Source: Sphingomonas psychrotolerans (GTDB taxonomy: Bacteria; Pseudomonadota; Alphaproteobacteria; Sphingomonadales; Sphingomonadaceae). From it: 64,000 nt of DNA. Shown in pieces: positions 8,703 to 16,950 of the stretch (position 1 is the first letter of the stretch; every line of letters starts with the position of its first letter). Location of the stretch: assembly GCF_002796605.1 (NCBI RefSeq), contig NZ_CP024923.1, positions 3,913,501 through 3,977,500 on the forward strand. Reading direction: 5' to 3'. The position numbers and the translations under genes are program-made. Under the pieces are notes generated by a model. It ran no database searches. It was not told where the DNA came from and was given only the letters and a program-made list of their open reading frames with translations.

Positions 8703-10406
8703 TTATTCCGACGGGCGGCTCGGCACCGCGCCGAAGCGCTTTATCTCCGGCACGCGCCCGTCCTGGTGCATCGCCACGCCTTCGCTGCGCGGATCGGCGG
8801 CACCGGCCCAGCGGCCGCCCACACGCTCGATCGCATTTGCCTTGAGCCCGAGCGGGGCAGCCTGAACCTTTTCGCCCAATGCCTGCAGCGCCGGGATCAT
8901 CGCCTCGCGCTCGGTGCCCTTCTCCACCATCGCGACCGGGCCGGGCGCATAGACCAGCCCCAGCGCGACTGCGTCCTGCGCGCTCAGTTTCCAGTCGACC
9001 ACGCCGATGATCGCTTTCGATACCTGCGCGATGATCGTCGATCCGCCCGCGGCACCGACCGCGAGGCGGACCGCGCCGTCGGGGCCGTAGACGATCGTCG
9101 GCGCCATCGAGCTGCGCGGGCGCTTGCCGCCCTCGACCCGGTTGGCGACGAGATACCCGTCTCTCTCCGGCACGATGTCGAAATCGGTGAGTTCGTTGTT
9201 GAGCATCGTCCCGTCGACCGACAGGCCTGAGCCGAACGGGCTCTCGATCGTCGTGGTCACCTGCGCGACATTGCCCGCACCGTCGGCGACCGAGAGCGAG
9301 GTCGTGCCGGGGACTTCGCTATTGGGCGCGCGGACCCGCGGCGGGGCGCCGGGCGGGGTGCCCGCGGCGATGGTCGCCATGCTGCCGGTCGCGCTGATCA
9401 GCGCCGAGCGGCGGGCGATGTACTTCGAGTCGAGTAGGCCCTTGAGCGGGATCCGCACATAATCGGGGTCGCCGAGATACATGTCGCGATCGGCGTAGGC
9501 GAGCCGCGACGACTCGGCGAAGAGGTGCCACGCGACCGGCGAGTCCTTGCCCAGCTTCGCCATGTCGAAGCGCTCGAGCTGCTTAAGGATCATCAGCACG
9601 GCGAGGCCGCCGGAGGAAGGCGGTCCCATCGAGCAGATCTTGTGGCGGCGATAGCTGCCGCACAGGACCGGGCGTTCCTTCGCTTCATAGGCGGCAAGGT
9701 CGCCGAGCGTCATCTTCGACGGATTGCGCGCCGCATTGTTGACCGTCGCGACCAGCTTCGCCGCCTGCGGGCCGACATAGAAGCTGTCGGGTCCCAGCCT
9801 CGCGATGCGCGCGAGCAAATCGGCCTGTAGGGGATTGCGGACCGTGTCGAGCGGCTTGCCGGCAGCATCGTAGAAGATCGCGCGGATTCCGGCATCGCCG
9901 TGGCGGAAGCGTCCGAGTGCGCCTTTCGAACGCGGCGACACCGCAAAACCCTCGCGCGCCAGCCGGATCGCGGGTTCGAACAAGGCTGCCCAAGGCAGCT
10001 TGCCGCCGCGGCGATGCGCCAGCGCCATCGCGCGCAGCGTGCCGGGCACGCCGACGCTGCGCCCGCCGGGAACGGCGTCGCGAATGCCGAGCGGCTTGCC
10101 GTCGGCGTAGAACCAGCGCGAATCGGCGGCCATCGGCGCGGCCTCGCGGCCGTCGACCGTCGTGGTCGCCTTCCGCTTGGCATCATATTGCACGAAGAAC
10201 GCGCCGCCGCCGATCCCGGCGCTCTGCGGCTCGACGACGTTCAATGCCAGCATCGTCGCGATCGCCGCGTCGGTCGCCGATCCGCCCTTGCGCAGGATTT
10301 CCACCCCCGCGGCGGCGGCGCGCGGGTCGGCGGCGCTGACGATCCCCTGCGCCGATGCGGCGAAGGGCAGGAACAGGGCAACCAGCAGCGCGACCATTGT
10401 TTTCAT
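8703..10406 (-). CDS. ggt: Gamma-glutamyltransferase
   Basis: A periplasmic Ntn-hydrolase that cleaves or transfers the gamma-glutamyl group of glutathione; 567 residues with a signal peptide ending at about residue 19 (PFAASAQ). The proenzyme self-cleaves before the nucleophilic threonine, visible as the Thr368-Thr369 pair in EVPGTTSLSVADGAGN. It also has the substrate-binding GPPSSGG segment (about 261-267), and SMAPTIVYGPDGAVRLAVGAAGGS contains the oxyanion-side GG motif. Length and domain order are normal. It is transcribed in the same direction as pyrD, which lies 45 bases upstream. Confidence 0.95.
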   Translation of the reverse strand: MKTMVALLVALFLPFAASAQGIVSAADPRAAAAGVEILRKGGSATDAAIATMLALNVVEPQSAGIGGGAFFVQYDAKRKATTTVDGREAAPMAADSRWFYADGKPLGIRDAVPGGRSVGVPGTLRAMALAHRRGGKLPWAALFEPAIRLAREGFAVSPRSKGALGRFRHGDAGIRAIFYDAAGKPLDTVRNPLQADLLARIARLGPDSFYVGPQAAKLVATVNNAARNPSKMTLGDLAAYEAKERPVLCGSYRRHKICSMGPPSSGGLAVLMILKQLERFDMAKLGKDSPVAWHLFAESSRLAYADRDMYLGDPDYVRIPLKGLLDSKYIARRSALISATGSMATIAAGTPPGAPPRVRAPNSEVPGTTSLSVADGAGNVAQVTTTIESPFGSGLSVDGTMLNNELTDFDIVPERDGYLVANRVEGGKRPRSSMAPTIVYGPDGAVRLAVGAAGGSTIIAQVSKAIIGVVDWKLSAQDAVALGLVYAPGPVAMVEKGTEREAMIPALQALGEKVQAAPLGLKANAIERVGGRWAGAADPRSEGVAMHQDGRVPEIKRFGAVPSRPSE

Positions 10407-10451
10407 AGAGCCAGCCGTAGCCCGCTTTGGCGTGCCGGCAAAGACGCTACG

Positions 10452-11447
10452 TCAGAGGTTTGCGGCCAGACCGCGGACGATCGCGCGGGCCAGTCCCGGG
10501 CCGCGATAGACGAGAGCGCTGTAGATCTGGACGAGCACCGCCCCGGCATCGAGCCGCCTTTTGGCTTCGTCGGCGCTGTGGATCCCGCCGGCCGAAATCA
10601 ACGGCAGCGCGTCGCCGCTTGCCGCGCGTGCCTCGACCAGCTTGGCGGCGGCGAGTTCGCGCAAGGGCGCGCCGGAGAGGCCGCCGGTTTCGCCCGAAAG
10701 CGGCGAGTGCAGCCCCGACGGACGCGAGATCGTGGTGTTCGAGACGATAAGCGCGTCGATCCGGTTGTCGATCGCGGCGCGCACCGCGCCGTCGATCCCG
10801 GCGCGATCGAGGTCGGGGGCGATCTTGAGAAACAGCGGGGTGCCGCCCCGCGCGGCGTGGCAGGCGGCGAGCAATTCGTCGAGCGCCGGACGCGACTGGA
10901 GATCGCGCAAGCCCGGAGTGTTGGGCGAGCTGACGTTGATCGTGATGTAATCGGCATGCGGCGCGGCCTTGCGCACGCCCTCGGCATAATCGGCGACTCG
11001 ATCCACAGAATCCTTGTTCGCGCCGACATTGATCCCGAGCACCCCGGCGCGGCGCGGTAGCTTCGCGATTCGCGCCAGCGCGGCGTCGATCCCCTGATTG
11101 TTGAACCCCATCCGGTTGATCACGGCTTCGTCCTCGACGAGACGGAACAGCCGCGGCTTGGGATTGCCGAGCTGCGGGCGGGGCGTGAGCGTCCCCACCT
11201 CGACTGCGCCGAAGCCGAGTCCGAACAGCCCCGCGACTGCCTCGGCGTTCTTGTCGAGGCCCGCTGCGAGCCCCACCCGGTTGGGGAAGTCGATTCCCGC
11301 TACCCGCACCGCGGAGGATGCATCCGATCCGGAGCGACTCGAGAAGGGGGTGCCGAGGCTGCCCCAGACGCGGAGCGCCGCGATTGTCGCGTGATGCGCA
11401 TTCTCTGCGTCGAGGGAGAATAGTGCGGAACGGAGCGGATAGGACAT
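10452..11447 (-). CDS. pyrD: Dihydroorotate dehydrogenase (quinone), class 2
   Basis: A membrane-associated flavoenzyme that oxidises dihydroorotate to orotate in pyrimidine synthesis, passing electrons to quinone. About 331 residues. FMN-barrel motifs are visible: VGLAAGLDKNAEA, FGAVEVGTLTPRPQLGNPKP and INVSSPNTPGLRDLQ, the last carrying the class 2 catalytic Ser in NVSSPNTPGL. The C-terminal phosphate site is LISAGGIHSADEAKRRLDAG. The frame is open to 11510, but the ATG at 11445-11447 gives the normal N-terminus (MSYPLRSALFSLDAENAHH) with GAAGG in front of it. Confidence 0.95.
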   Translation of the reverse strand: MSYPLRSALFSLDAENAHHATIAALRVWGSLGTPFSSRSGSDASSAVRVAGIDFPNRVGLAAGLDKNAEAVAGLFGLGFGAVEVGTLTPRPQLGNPKPRLFRLVEDEAVINRMGFNNQGIDAALARIAKLPRRAGVLGINVGANKDSVDRVADYAEGVRKAAPHADYITINVSSPNTPGLRDLQSRPALDELLAACHAARGGTPLFLKIAPDLDRAGIDGAVRAAIDNRIDALIVSNTTISRPSGLHSPLSGETGGLSGAPLRELAAAKLVEARAASGDALPLISAGGIHSADEAKRRLDAGAVLVQIYSALVYRGPGLARAIVRGLAANL

Positions 11448-11553
11448 GCCGAACGCCTTCGCATCGAGCGGCGCGCGCGTCAAAAATCGTGCGATGTCGA
11501 ATCCGTCCAATACGTAGTCCTACGGGTGGGCTAATCAGATTTTGCGACCCGAG

Positions 11554-11622
11554 GGGTTTCCGCTTCAACGGGGGGAACCCTTTCCACTGGCCCGGCCGGG
11601 TAACACCGGCCGGGCCACTTTT
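11554..11622 (+). ncRNA. Two-hairpin element ending in a Rho-independent terminator (candidate small RNA or leader)
   Basis: In the gap between pyrD (minus) and the AraC gene (plus) there are two stacked hairpins. The first is GGGTTTCC/GGGAACCC (11554-11580). The second is a perfect 12-base stem TGGCCCGGCCGG/CCGGCCGGGCCA (11588-11617), followed by CTTTTA, i.e. a plus-strand terminator. No plus-strand gene lies upstream to use it. It could therefore end a short transcript starting near 11500, or act as an attenuator for the AraC gene. The T-run direction and stems are seen directly; the RNA is inferred. Confidence 0.45.
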
Positions 11623-11693
11623 ATCTGCGCGCGCCGCCGGTTATAGGTACGAGCGAGACACAGATTCGGGGAACCGGGGGGCTCGGGTCGTAC

Positions 11694-12644
11694 ATGCGGG
11701 GCGCAACCACAAGTAATTCCATCGTCGCGGAGGCGCATGCGCGTTCCGACGGCCATGTCGTACGTTCGTCCGGACCGACGATCGCGCTGAAGCGCGCCAA
11801 GGGACGGCTGCTCCCCCATGTCGAATCCTATTATCTGTTCCGCTGGGACGGTGAAGGCGAGCTCGAACGCTCCGAACGGATCGATCTCGGGCATATCCGC
11901 TTCCTGATCCACGGCGAGGGGGAGATGACCTTCCCCGACGGCCATATCGAGGCACTGAAGCCGATCATGGTGGCCGGCCCCGGCACCGCCGCCGCGACCT
12001 ACCGGATGCGCGGCCCGGTGCTCTGCTTCGGCGTGGTGCTGCGTGCGATCGGCTGGAAAGCGTTGATCGGCATCCCCGCGCACAAGGTCACCGATCACAT
12101 CATCGACGGCGAGAAATTGTTCTGCGAGCGCGCGCCGCGGCTGCTCGAGCAATTGCGCGACATGACCCAGCTCGACGAGATGATCTCGGCGATCGCGCCC
12201 CAGCTGATCATGCGGCAGGAGGAAGTGAAGCCGGTTCCCGACGCGCATTTCCCGTTCCTCGAGGCGGTGCGCGAATGGGCGGCGAGCGAGGATCCGACGA
12301 TCGATGCGCTCTATGCCACGATCGAGGTGACTTCCGGGCTCGGTGAGCGCCAGGTCCAGCGGCTGTGCCTCGAATATTTCGGCGGGCCGCCGACCAAGCT
12401 CAAGCGCAAGTTCCGCGCGATCCGCGCCGCGATGCAGATCTTCCAGGGCGCGCCGATCTCCGACGTGGTCGGCCCGTTTGCCGATCAGTCGCACATGATC
12501 AACGAGGTCAAGCACTTCACCGGACACACCCCGACCACTCTGCGCGGTAACGTCGATCCGGCGCTCGCGCTGACGCTGCAGAACGAAGGATTTCACTTCC
12601 TGCCCGAAGTCTTCCCCGAACCGGTTGACCTTCGCGCCGCTTGA
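11694..12644 (+). CDS. AraC-family helix-turn-helix transcriptional regulator
   Basis: A 316-residue regulator. The N-terminal ligand/cupin-like region (about residues 30-165, with RLLPHVESYYLFRWDGEGEL) precedes a C-terminal AraC-type double HTH (about 205-290). Its second half reads DVVGPFADQSHMINEVKHFTGHTPTTLR, the AraC signature. The effector and target genes are unknown. It sits immediately upstream of the SUF operon on the same strand, but about 75 bases with their own dyad and promoter-like elements separate them, so it need not control suf. There is no clear Shine-Dalgarno site at this ATG. Confidence 0.85.
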   Translation: MRGATTSNSIVAEAHARSDGHVVRSSGPTIALKRAKGRLLPHVESYYLFRWDGEGELERSERIDLGHIRFLIHGEGEMTFPDGHIEALKPIMVAGPGTAAATYRMRGPVLCFGVVLRAIGWKALIGIPAHKVTDHIIDGEKLFCERAPRLLEQLRDMTQLDEMISAIAPQLIMRQEEVKPVPDAHFPFLEAVREWAASEDPTIDALYATIEVTSGLGERQVQRLCLEYFGGPPTKLKRKFRAIRAAMQIFQGAPISDVVGPFADQSHMINEVKHFTGHTPTTLRGNVDPALALTLQNEGFHFLPEVFPEPVDLRAA

Positions 12645-12654
12645 TACCATCTGC

Positions 12655-12677
12655 AATCGGACAGAATCATTCCGATT
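12655..12677 (+). promoter_or_regulatory. Dyad-symmetric operator candidate upstream of the SUF operon
   Basis: Perfect inverted repeat AATCGGA-N9-TCCGATT, 43 bases before the rrf2 ATG. It overlaps a possible promoter: TTGATA at about 12641, an 18-base gap, then AATCAT. The likely ligand is the Rrf2 protein encoded next, which would give autoregulation by Fe-S status; Fur is an alternative. The symmetry is seen; the binding protein is inferred. Confidence 0.5.
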
Positions 12678-12719
12678 GAAGTCCGTCGCGCTTTTGCGCA
12701 GAGGGCTAGCAGAGAGCAG

Positions 12720-13193
12720 ATGCGTCTTTCGAGCCTTGCCGATTATGCCGTAGTGATGATGGCCGCCGCCGCGCGCCATTGCGGCGCGTCGTGCCGGCTG
12801 AACGCGACTCTGCTCGCCGGGGAGACCGGGCTGCCGCTGCCGACGGTGCAGAAGCTGGTGAGCAAGCTCTCGGCGGCCGGGCTGATCGAAAGCGCGCGCG
12901 GCACCGGCGGCGGCTTCCGCCTGTCGCGCCCGCCCGCGGCGATCACGGTCGCCGACATCGTCGAGGCGATCGAGGGACCGATCGCGCTGACGACCTGCGT
13001 CGACAGCGGTCGCCACGATTGCGCGGTCGAGGGAACCTGCCGGGTCAGGCCGCACTGGAACGCAGTCAACGGCGCCGTTAAGGGCGCGCTCGCGGGGGTT
13101 TCTCTCGCGCAACTCTCCAGCTCTCCGGCACCGGCCGGGACCCTGCAGCCGGAACCTCGTCAGGTTCCGGCCTTTGCCGGGGAACAGGTGTAA
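12720..13193 (+). CDS. Rrf2-family Fe-S sensing regulator of the SUF operon
   Basis: A 157-residue winged-helix Rrf2 protein (IscR/RirA relatives; the SUF-system regulator subfamily). The HTH is at about residues 25-60 ([25 protein letters not shown]), followed by the wing [14 protein letters not shown]. Three cysteines that can hold an Fe-S cluster are Cys93, Cys101 and Cys107 (C-x7-C-x5-C), close to the IscR arrangement. It is the first gene of the suf operon, with one base between its stop and the sufB ATG, and is expected to repress suf when clusters are abundant. The C-terminal 35 residues are Pro/Ala-rich and look unstructured. Confidence 0.9.
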   Translation: MRLSSLADYAVVMMAAAARHCGASCRLNATLLAGETGLPLPTVQKLVSKLSAAGLIESARGTGGGFRLSRPPAAITVADIVEAIEGPIALTTCVDSGRHDCAVEGTCRVRPHWNAVNGAVKGALAGVSLAQLSSSPAPAGTLQPEPRQVPAFAGEQV

Positions 13194-13194
13194 T

Positions 13195-14658
13195 ATGGCT
13201 ACCAGGAACGCCGAGGCGCTTGCCGCCGCGAACAAGAAATATGAATGGGGCTTCGCCTCGGACGTCGAACAGGAGTTCGCGCCCAAGGGGTTGAGCGAGG
13301 ATACCGTTCGCTTCATCTCGGCCAAGAAGAATGAGCCCGAATGGATGCTCGAATGGCGTTTGAAGGCGTTCCGCATCTGGCAGGAGATGGAGCTTCCGCT
13401 ATGGGCGAAGCTGCAGATCCCGCACATCGACTATCAGGACGCCTATTATTACGCCGAGCCCAAGGCGAAGAAGACGATCGGCAGCCTCGACGAGCTCGAT
13501 CCGGAGATTCTGCGCGTCTATGAGAAGCTCGGCATCCCGATCGAGGAGCAGAAGGTCCTCGCCGGGGTCGAGGGTGCGCGCAAGATCGCAGTCGACGCGG
13601 TGTTCGACAGCGTCTCGGTCGCGACCACTTTCCGCAAGGAACTGGAGGAAGCGGGCGTCATCTTCCGCTCGATCTCCGAGGCGATCCGCGAATATCCCGA
13701 GTTGATCCGCAAATGGCTCGGCAAGGTCGTACCGGTGCGCGACAATTTCTTCTCGGCATTGAATGCGGCGGTTTTTTCCGACGGCACCTTTGTCTACATC
13801 CCCGAGGGCGTGCGCTGCCCGATGGAGCTCAGCACCTATTTCCGGATCAATGCCGAGAATACCGGCCAGTTCGAACGCACGCTGATCGTCGCCGACAAGG
13901 GGGCATATGTCTCCTATCTCGAAGGCTGCACCGCGCCGATGCGCGACGAGAACCAGCTCCATGCGGCGGTGGTCGAACTGGTCGCGCTCGACGATGCCGA
14001 GATCAAATATTCGACCGTGCAGAACTGGTATCCCGGTGACGAGAACGGGCTCGGCGGCATCTTCAACTTCGTCACCAAGCGCGCGCTCTGCGCAGGCAAG
14101 AACTCGAAGGTCAGCTGGACCCAGGTCGAGACCGGCAGCGCGATCACGTGGAAATATCCTTCCTGCATCCTGCAGGGCGACGGATCGGTCGGCGAATTCT
14201 ATTCGGTCGCGGTGACCAACGGCCGCCAGCAGGCCGATACCGGCACCAAGATGCTCCACATCGGCAAGAACACGCGGTCCACGATCGTCTCGAAGGGCAT
14301 TTCGGCGGGGCGGAGCGACAACACCTATCGCGGCAAGGTGCTGGTCAATGCCGGCGCCGAGAATGTCCGCAACTTCACCCAGTGCGACAGCCTGTTGCTC
14401 GGCGACCAGTGCGGCGCACACACCGTGCCCTATATCGAGGTCAAGAATCCCACCGCCCAGATCGAGCACGAGGCGACCACTTCGAAGATCAGCGAAGACC
14501 AGATGTTCTACGCGATGCAGCGCGGGCTCGATTCCGAGGCCGCGGTCGCGCTGATCGTCAACGGCTTCGCGCGCGAAGTGCTCAAGCAGCTCCCGATGGA
14601 ATTCGCGGTCGAGGCGCAGAAGCTGCTGGGGATCTCGCTGGAGGGGAGCGTGGGGTGA
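13195..14658 (+). CDS. sufB: Fe-S cluster assembly protein SufB
   Basis: The scaffold subunit of the SufBC2D complex, 487 residues, cytoplasmic. Typical segments are visible: [20 protein letters not shown] at the N-terminus, [20 protein letters not shown], and [20 protein letters not shown] with a conserved Cys. The C-terminal half has [20 protein letters not shown] and [21 protein letters not shown] start at the ATG at 13195, with ACAGGTG ahead, rather than an upstream in-frame codon at 13174 that would overlap rrf2. The stop overlaps the next start as GTGA. Confidence 0.97.
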   Translation: MATRNAEALAAANKKYEWGFASDVEQEFAPKGLSEDTVRFISAKKNEPEWMLEWRLKAFRIWQEMELPLWAKLQIPHIDYQDAYYYAEPKAKKTIGSLDELDPEILRVYEKLGIPIEEQKVLAGVEGARKIAVDAVFDSVSVATTFRKELEEAGVIFRSISEAIREYPELIRKWLGKVVPVRDNFFSALNAAVFSDGTFVYIPEGVRCPMELSTYFRINAENTGQFERTLIVADKGAYVSYLEGCTAPMRDENQLHAAVVELVALDDAEIKYSTVQNWYPGDENGLGGIFNFVTKRALCAGKNSKVSWTQVETGSAITWKYPSCILQGDGSVGEFYSVAVTNGRQQADTGTKMLHIGKNTRSTIVSKGISAGRSDNTYRGKVLVNAGAENVRNFTQCDSLLLGDQCGAHTVPYIEVKNPTAQIEHEATTSKISEDQMFYAMQRGLDSEAAVALIVNGFAREVLKQLPMEFAVEAQKLLGISLEGSVG

Positions 14659-14876
14659 CCAAGCTCGAACTCGCAGAGATGCTTGAGCGCTTCATCGGCG
14701 ATACGCCCGGTTGTGGCGAATGGGAGTGGGACGACTTCACTTCGGTAAGAGCTACGCCTGAGTTGGAGCCGTTTCGACAACAGCTTCTGCAACAAGGCGA
14801 CGGCATGTTCGATCTCCCCGCCATTCGCGAGATCATCGCGGAATTGAAAGGCGCTCGGGAACAGCACGCGCTATGA
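14655..14876 (+). CDS. Small conserved-looking protein in SUF operon, unknown function
   Basis: 73 residues, starting with GTG at 14655 that overlaps the sufB stop (GTGA). It is acidic and soluble, with no signal peptide or membrane segment. It has an N-terminal helix [16 protein letters not shown] stretch, a tryptophan-rich acidic centre ([12 protein letters not shown]) and a C-terminal helix [19 protein letters not shown] do not recognise a domain. Overlap with both neighbours (its TGA overlaps the next ATG) and retention in a tight operon argue that it is a real, co-translated gene. Confidence 0.6.
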   Translation: MTKLELAEMLERFIGDTPGCGEWEWDDFTSVRATPELEPFRQQLLQQGDGMFDLPAIREIIAELKGAREQHAL

Positions 14877-15391
14877 TCCCCTTCGCCTTGCTCCTTCTAG
14901 CGCAGGACCTGCCTGCTGCGCCGCCCGCCGCCGACGAGGTCGAAGGCGAGGAGATCGTCGTGCGCGCGACCTTTGGACACACCACGATGCTGTTCGACAA
15001 GGGCGCCGACGGCAAGCTGCGCAATTGCCGGATCATGGTGTCGAGCGGCAGCCAGAAGCGCGACACCAATGCCTGCCAGGCGACGCCGATCTGCTTCGCG
15101 AAGACCGCCGACGAAGTGACCGATTGCCGTGAATTGGGGCCGCTCGAAATGGCGATGGCGCCGACGCCGGGCGCATTGCGGCCCGTCGCCACCGCAGTGC
15201 CGCAGACCTTTGTCCTGCCCAATCTACGCGATCCCGGCCCCTCGCTCGCCGATGGCCAGGCGGGACCGCTGGGGCTCACCGAGCCGAGCCGCGAGACCGA
15301 GCGCCAGCGAGTCAAATTGCCGCCGCTGCCCAAACCGCCTTCGGATGGGCCGGTGATTCGCCTCGGGCCGGCGAAGGAGCTCGGCGAATGA
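14873..15391 (+). CDS. Putative secreted cysteine-containing protein in SUF operon (paralogue of 15896-16207)
   Basis: 172 residues with a short hydrophobic start ([15 protein letters not shown]) that may be a signal peptide. Then comes EGEEIVVRATFGHTTMLFDK and a cysteine block: C-R-I-M-V-S-S-G, D-T-N-A-C-Q-A-T-P-I-C. The C-terminal half is Pro-rich and looks disordered. The N-terminal half aligns by eye with the gene at 15896-16207: EEIVV, basic residues before C-x-I, SG, D-x-x-A-C-x-A-T-x-x-C. The two are therefore probably ancient duplicates. The function is unknown; its place between sufB and sufC suggests expression with Fe-S assembly. Confidence 0.6.
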   Translation: MIPFALLLLAQDLPAAPPAADEVEGEEIVVRATFGHTTMLFDKGADGKLRNCRIMVSSGSQKRDTNACQATPICFAKTADEVTDCRELGPLEMAMAPTPGALRPVATAVPQTFVLPNLRDPGPSLADGQAGPLGLTEPSRETERQRVKLPPLPKPPSDGPVIRLGPAKELGE

Positions 15392-15480
15392 GCACCGCGC
15401 GCAGTCAGCACCCGGCAAGCATCTTCCGGGCAGAGCGTTTGAAGGGGCGAGTGTTCGCGCCCTTGGGAGTATCGGAATGA
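15388..15480 (+). CDS. Candidate 30-residue ORF coupled at both ends
   Basis: ATG at 15388 overlaps the preceding stop (ATGA), and its own TGA overlaps the next ATG at 15477 (ATGA). It would encode 30 residues, basic and Ser/Ala-rich, and fills an otherwise untranslated 86-base gap. The double overlap is what supports it; there is no domain and no independent Shine-Dalgarno evidence. It may serve only to keep ribosomes moving to the next gene, or be chance. Confidence 0.35.
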   Translation: MSTARSQHPASIFRAERLKGRVFAPLGVSE

Positions 15481-15899
15481 CGTTCGGAATATTGCTCGCG
15501 CTCGCCGTCCAGGCGGCCGGCGGCGTCGCCGTCGACAGCGTGCCGCAGATCGGCATCGCCACGCGCCACGCCCGCTGCATCGTCCGCCAGGTCGGCGTCG
15601 CCCCGGCCGAGGCTGCCGCGCGCGCTGCCAAGGTGGGCGACGCGATCAAAGGGTGCCGCGCGTTCGTCGAGAGCGACTATGCGCAGGGCCGGATCCTGCT
15701 CGGCGATCGTCCGGTCAACAAGCGTTGGTGGGGCCGGATGGAAGCTATCCTCGACGCGGTCGAGGCCGATGTCGCCGCGGCGATCGTCCAGCCCAAGCAA
15801 TACAAGATCATCTGGGAACTGCCCGAAGGCGGCCGGGTCGACGCGTATAACGCGCCCGAGCCGCTCAAGACGATCAAGCTGCTGACGGTGCCGTTATGA
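15477..15899 (+). CDS. Putative secreted protein in SUF operon, unknown function
   Basis: 140 residues with an N-terminal hydrophobic segment (MTFGILLALAVQAAGG) compatible with a signal peptide. A helical, Ala-rich body follows with two cysteines (in HARCIVRQVG and IKGCRAFV), and a C-terminal basic/beta stretch KQYKIIWELPEGGRVDAYNA. No domain is recognised. It starts in an ATGA overlap and ends in another with the following gene, so the SUF operon is unbroken here. Confidence 0.6.
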   Translation: MTFGILLALAVQAAGGVAVDSVPQIGIATRHARCIVRQVGVAPAEAAARAAKVGDAIKGCRAFVESDYAQGRILLGDRPVNKRWWGRMEAILDAVEADVAAAIVQPKQYKIIWELPEGGRVDAYNAPEPLKTIKLLTVPL

Positions 15900-16207
15900 G
15901 CCTGTTGCTCGCCGCCCTGCTGATGGCGCCGGCGGTGCAGGATGTGCCGCAGCCGCCGGAGGAGGAAATCGTGGTCACCGCGCGGCTGCGTGCGCTCGAC
16001 GTCCATCTCCAGCTCGACCGCAAGAAGCGCATTCGCTCGTGCTCGATCGCCCGCACCAGCGGCGATAGCGGGTTCGATCGCACCGCGTGCGAGGCGACGG
16101 TCGCCTGCGCACGCACCGGAATCAACGAAGCGGCGGCGATGCGCGCCTGCGTGCGGCCGCAGCTGCTCGCATATGCGCGCACCCGGCTCGGGGAAGAACA
16201 GGAATAA
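15896..16207 (+). CDS. Putative secreted cysteine-rich protein in SUF operon (paralogue of 14873-15391)
   Basis: 103 residues. The start (MSLLLAALLMAPAVQ) resembles a short signal peptide. It is followed by EEEIVVTARLRALDVHLQLD and cysteines in C-S-I-A-R-T-S-G, D-R-T-A-C-E-A-T-V-A-C and M-R-A-C. The spacing matches the gene at 14873. Four to five cysteines in an exported protein suggest disulfides; a metal-related role is only a guess. Its TAA shares one base with the sufC ATG. Confidence 0.6.
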   Translation: MSLLLAALLMAPAVQDVPQPPEEEIVVTARLRALDVHLQLDRKKRIRSCSIARTSGDSGFDRTACEATVACARTGINEAAAMRACVRPQLLAYARTRLGEEQE

Positions 16208-16950
16208 TGCTCAACATCACCGACCTGCGCGCCGAAATCGACGGCAAGGAAATTCTCAAGGGGCTCAGCCTCACCGTGAATGCGGGCGAAGTGCACGCGA
16301 TCATGGGGCCGAACGGCGCCGGCAAGTCGACCCTCGGCTATGTGCTCGGCGGCCGGCCGGGCTATGACGCGACCGGCGGGAGCGTGACCTTCGGAGGCGC
16401 CGATCTGCTCGAAATGAGTGCGCATGCGCGCGCCGCGGCGGGGCTGTTTCTCGGTTTCCAATATCCGGTCGAGATTCCGGGCATTTCGAACGTCCAGTTC
16501 CTGCGCGAGGCGCTCAATTCGCAGCGTCGTGCCCGCGGCGAGGCGCCGCTCTCCGGGGGCGAGTTCCTCAAGCTCGCGCGCGCCCAGGCCGATGCGCTCG
16601 GCATGGATCAGGAAATGCTCAAGCGTCCGGTCAATGTCGGTTTCTCGGGCGGCGAGAAGAAACGCAACGAGATGGTCCAGATGGGCATCATCGCCCCGAA
16701 GCTGGCGATCCTCGACGAGACCGATTCCGGGCTCGACATCGACGCGCTCAAGGCAGTGGGCGAGGGGATCAACCGGATCATGCGCGCGCCCGACAAGGCG
16801 GTGCTGCTGATCACCCATTATCAGCGCCTGCTCGATTACGTGCAGCCCGATTTCGTCCATGTGCTCGAAGCCGGGCGTATCACCCGCACCGGCGGCCCCG
16901 AACTCGCGCATGCGCTCGAGCGCGAAGGCTATGGAGTCGTGGCGGCGTGA
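16207..16950 (+). CDS. sufC: Fe-S cluster assembly ATPase SufC
   Basis: The ABC-type ATPase of the SufBC2D scaffold, 247 residues, cytoplasmic with no membrane partner. The Walker A is GPNGAGKST (about residues 37-45). The ABC signature is FSGGEKKRNEM, a SufC-specific form. Walker B is LAILDETDSGLDIDAL, and the H-loop histidine is in LLITHYQRLL. The FLGFQYPVEIPGISNVQFLR segment is typical of SufC. It overlaps the upstream small gene by one base and sufD by four. Confidence 0.97.
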   Translation: MLNITDLRAEIDGKEILKGLSLTVNAGEVHAIMGPNGAGKSTLGYVLGGRPGYDATGGSVTFGGADLLEMSAHARAAAGLFLGFQYPVEIPGISNVQFLREALNSQRRARGEAPLSGGEFLKLARAQADALGMDQEMLKRPVNVGFSGGEKKRNEMVQMGIIAPKLAILDETDSGLDIDALKAVGEGINRIMRAPDKAVLLITHYQRLLDYVQPDFVHVLEAGRITRTGGPELAHALEREGYGVVAA

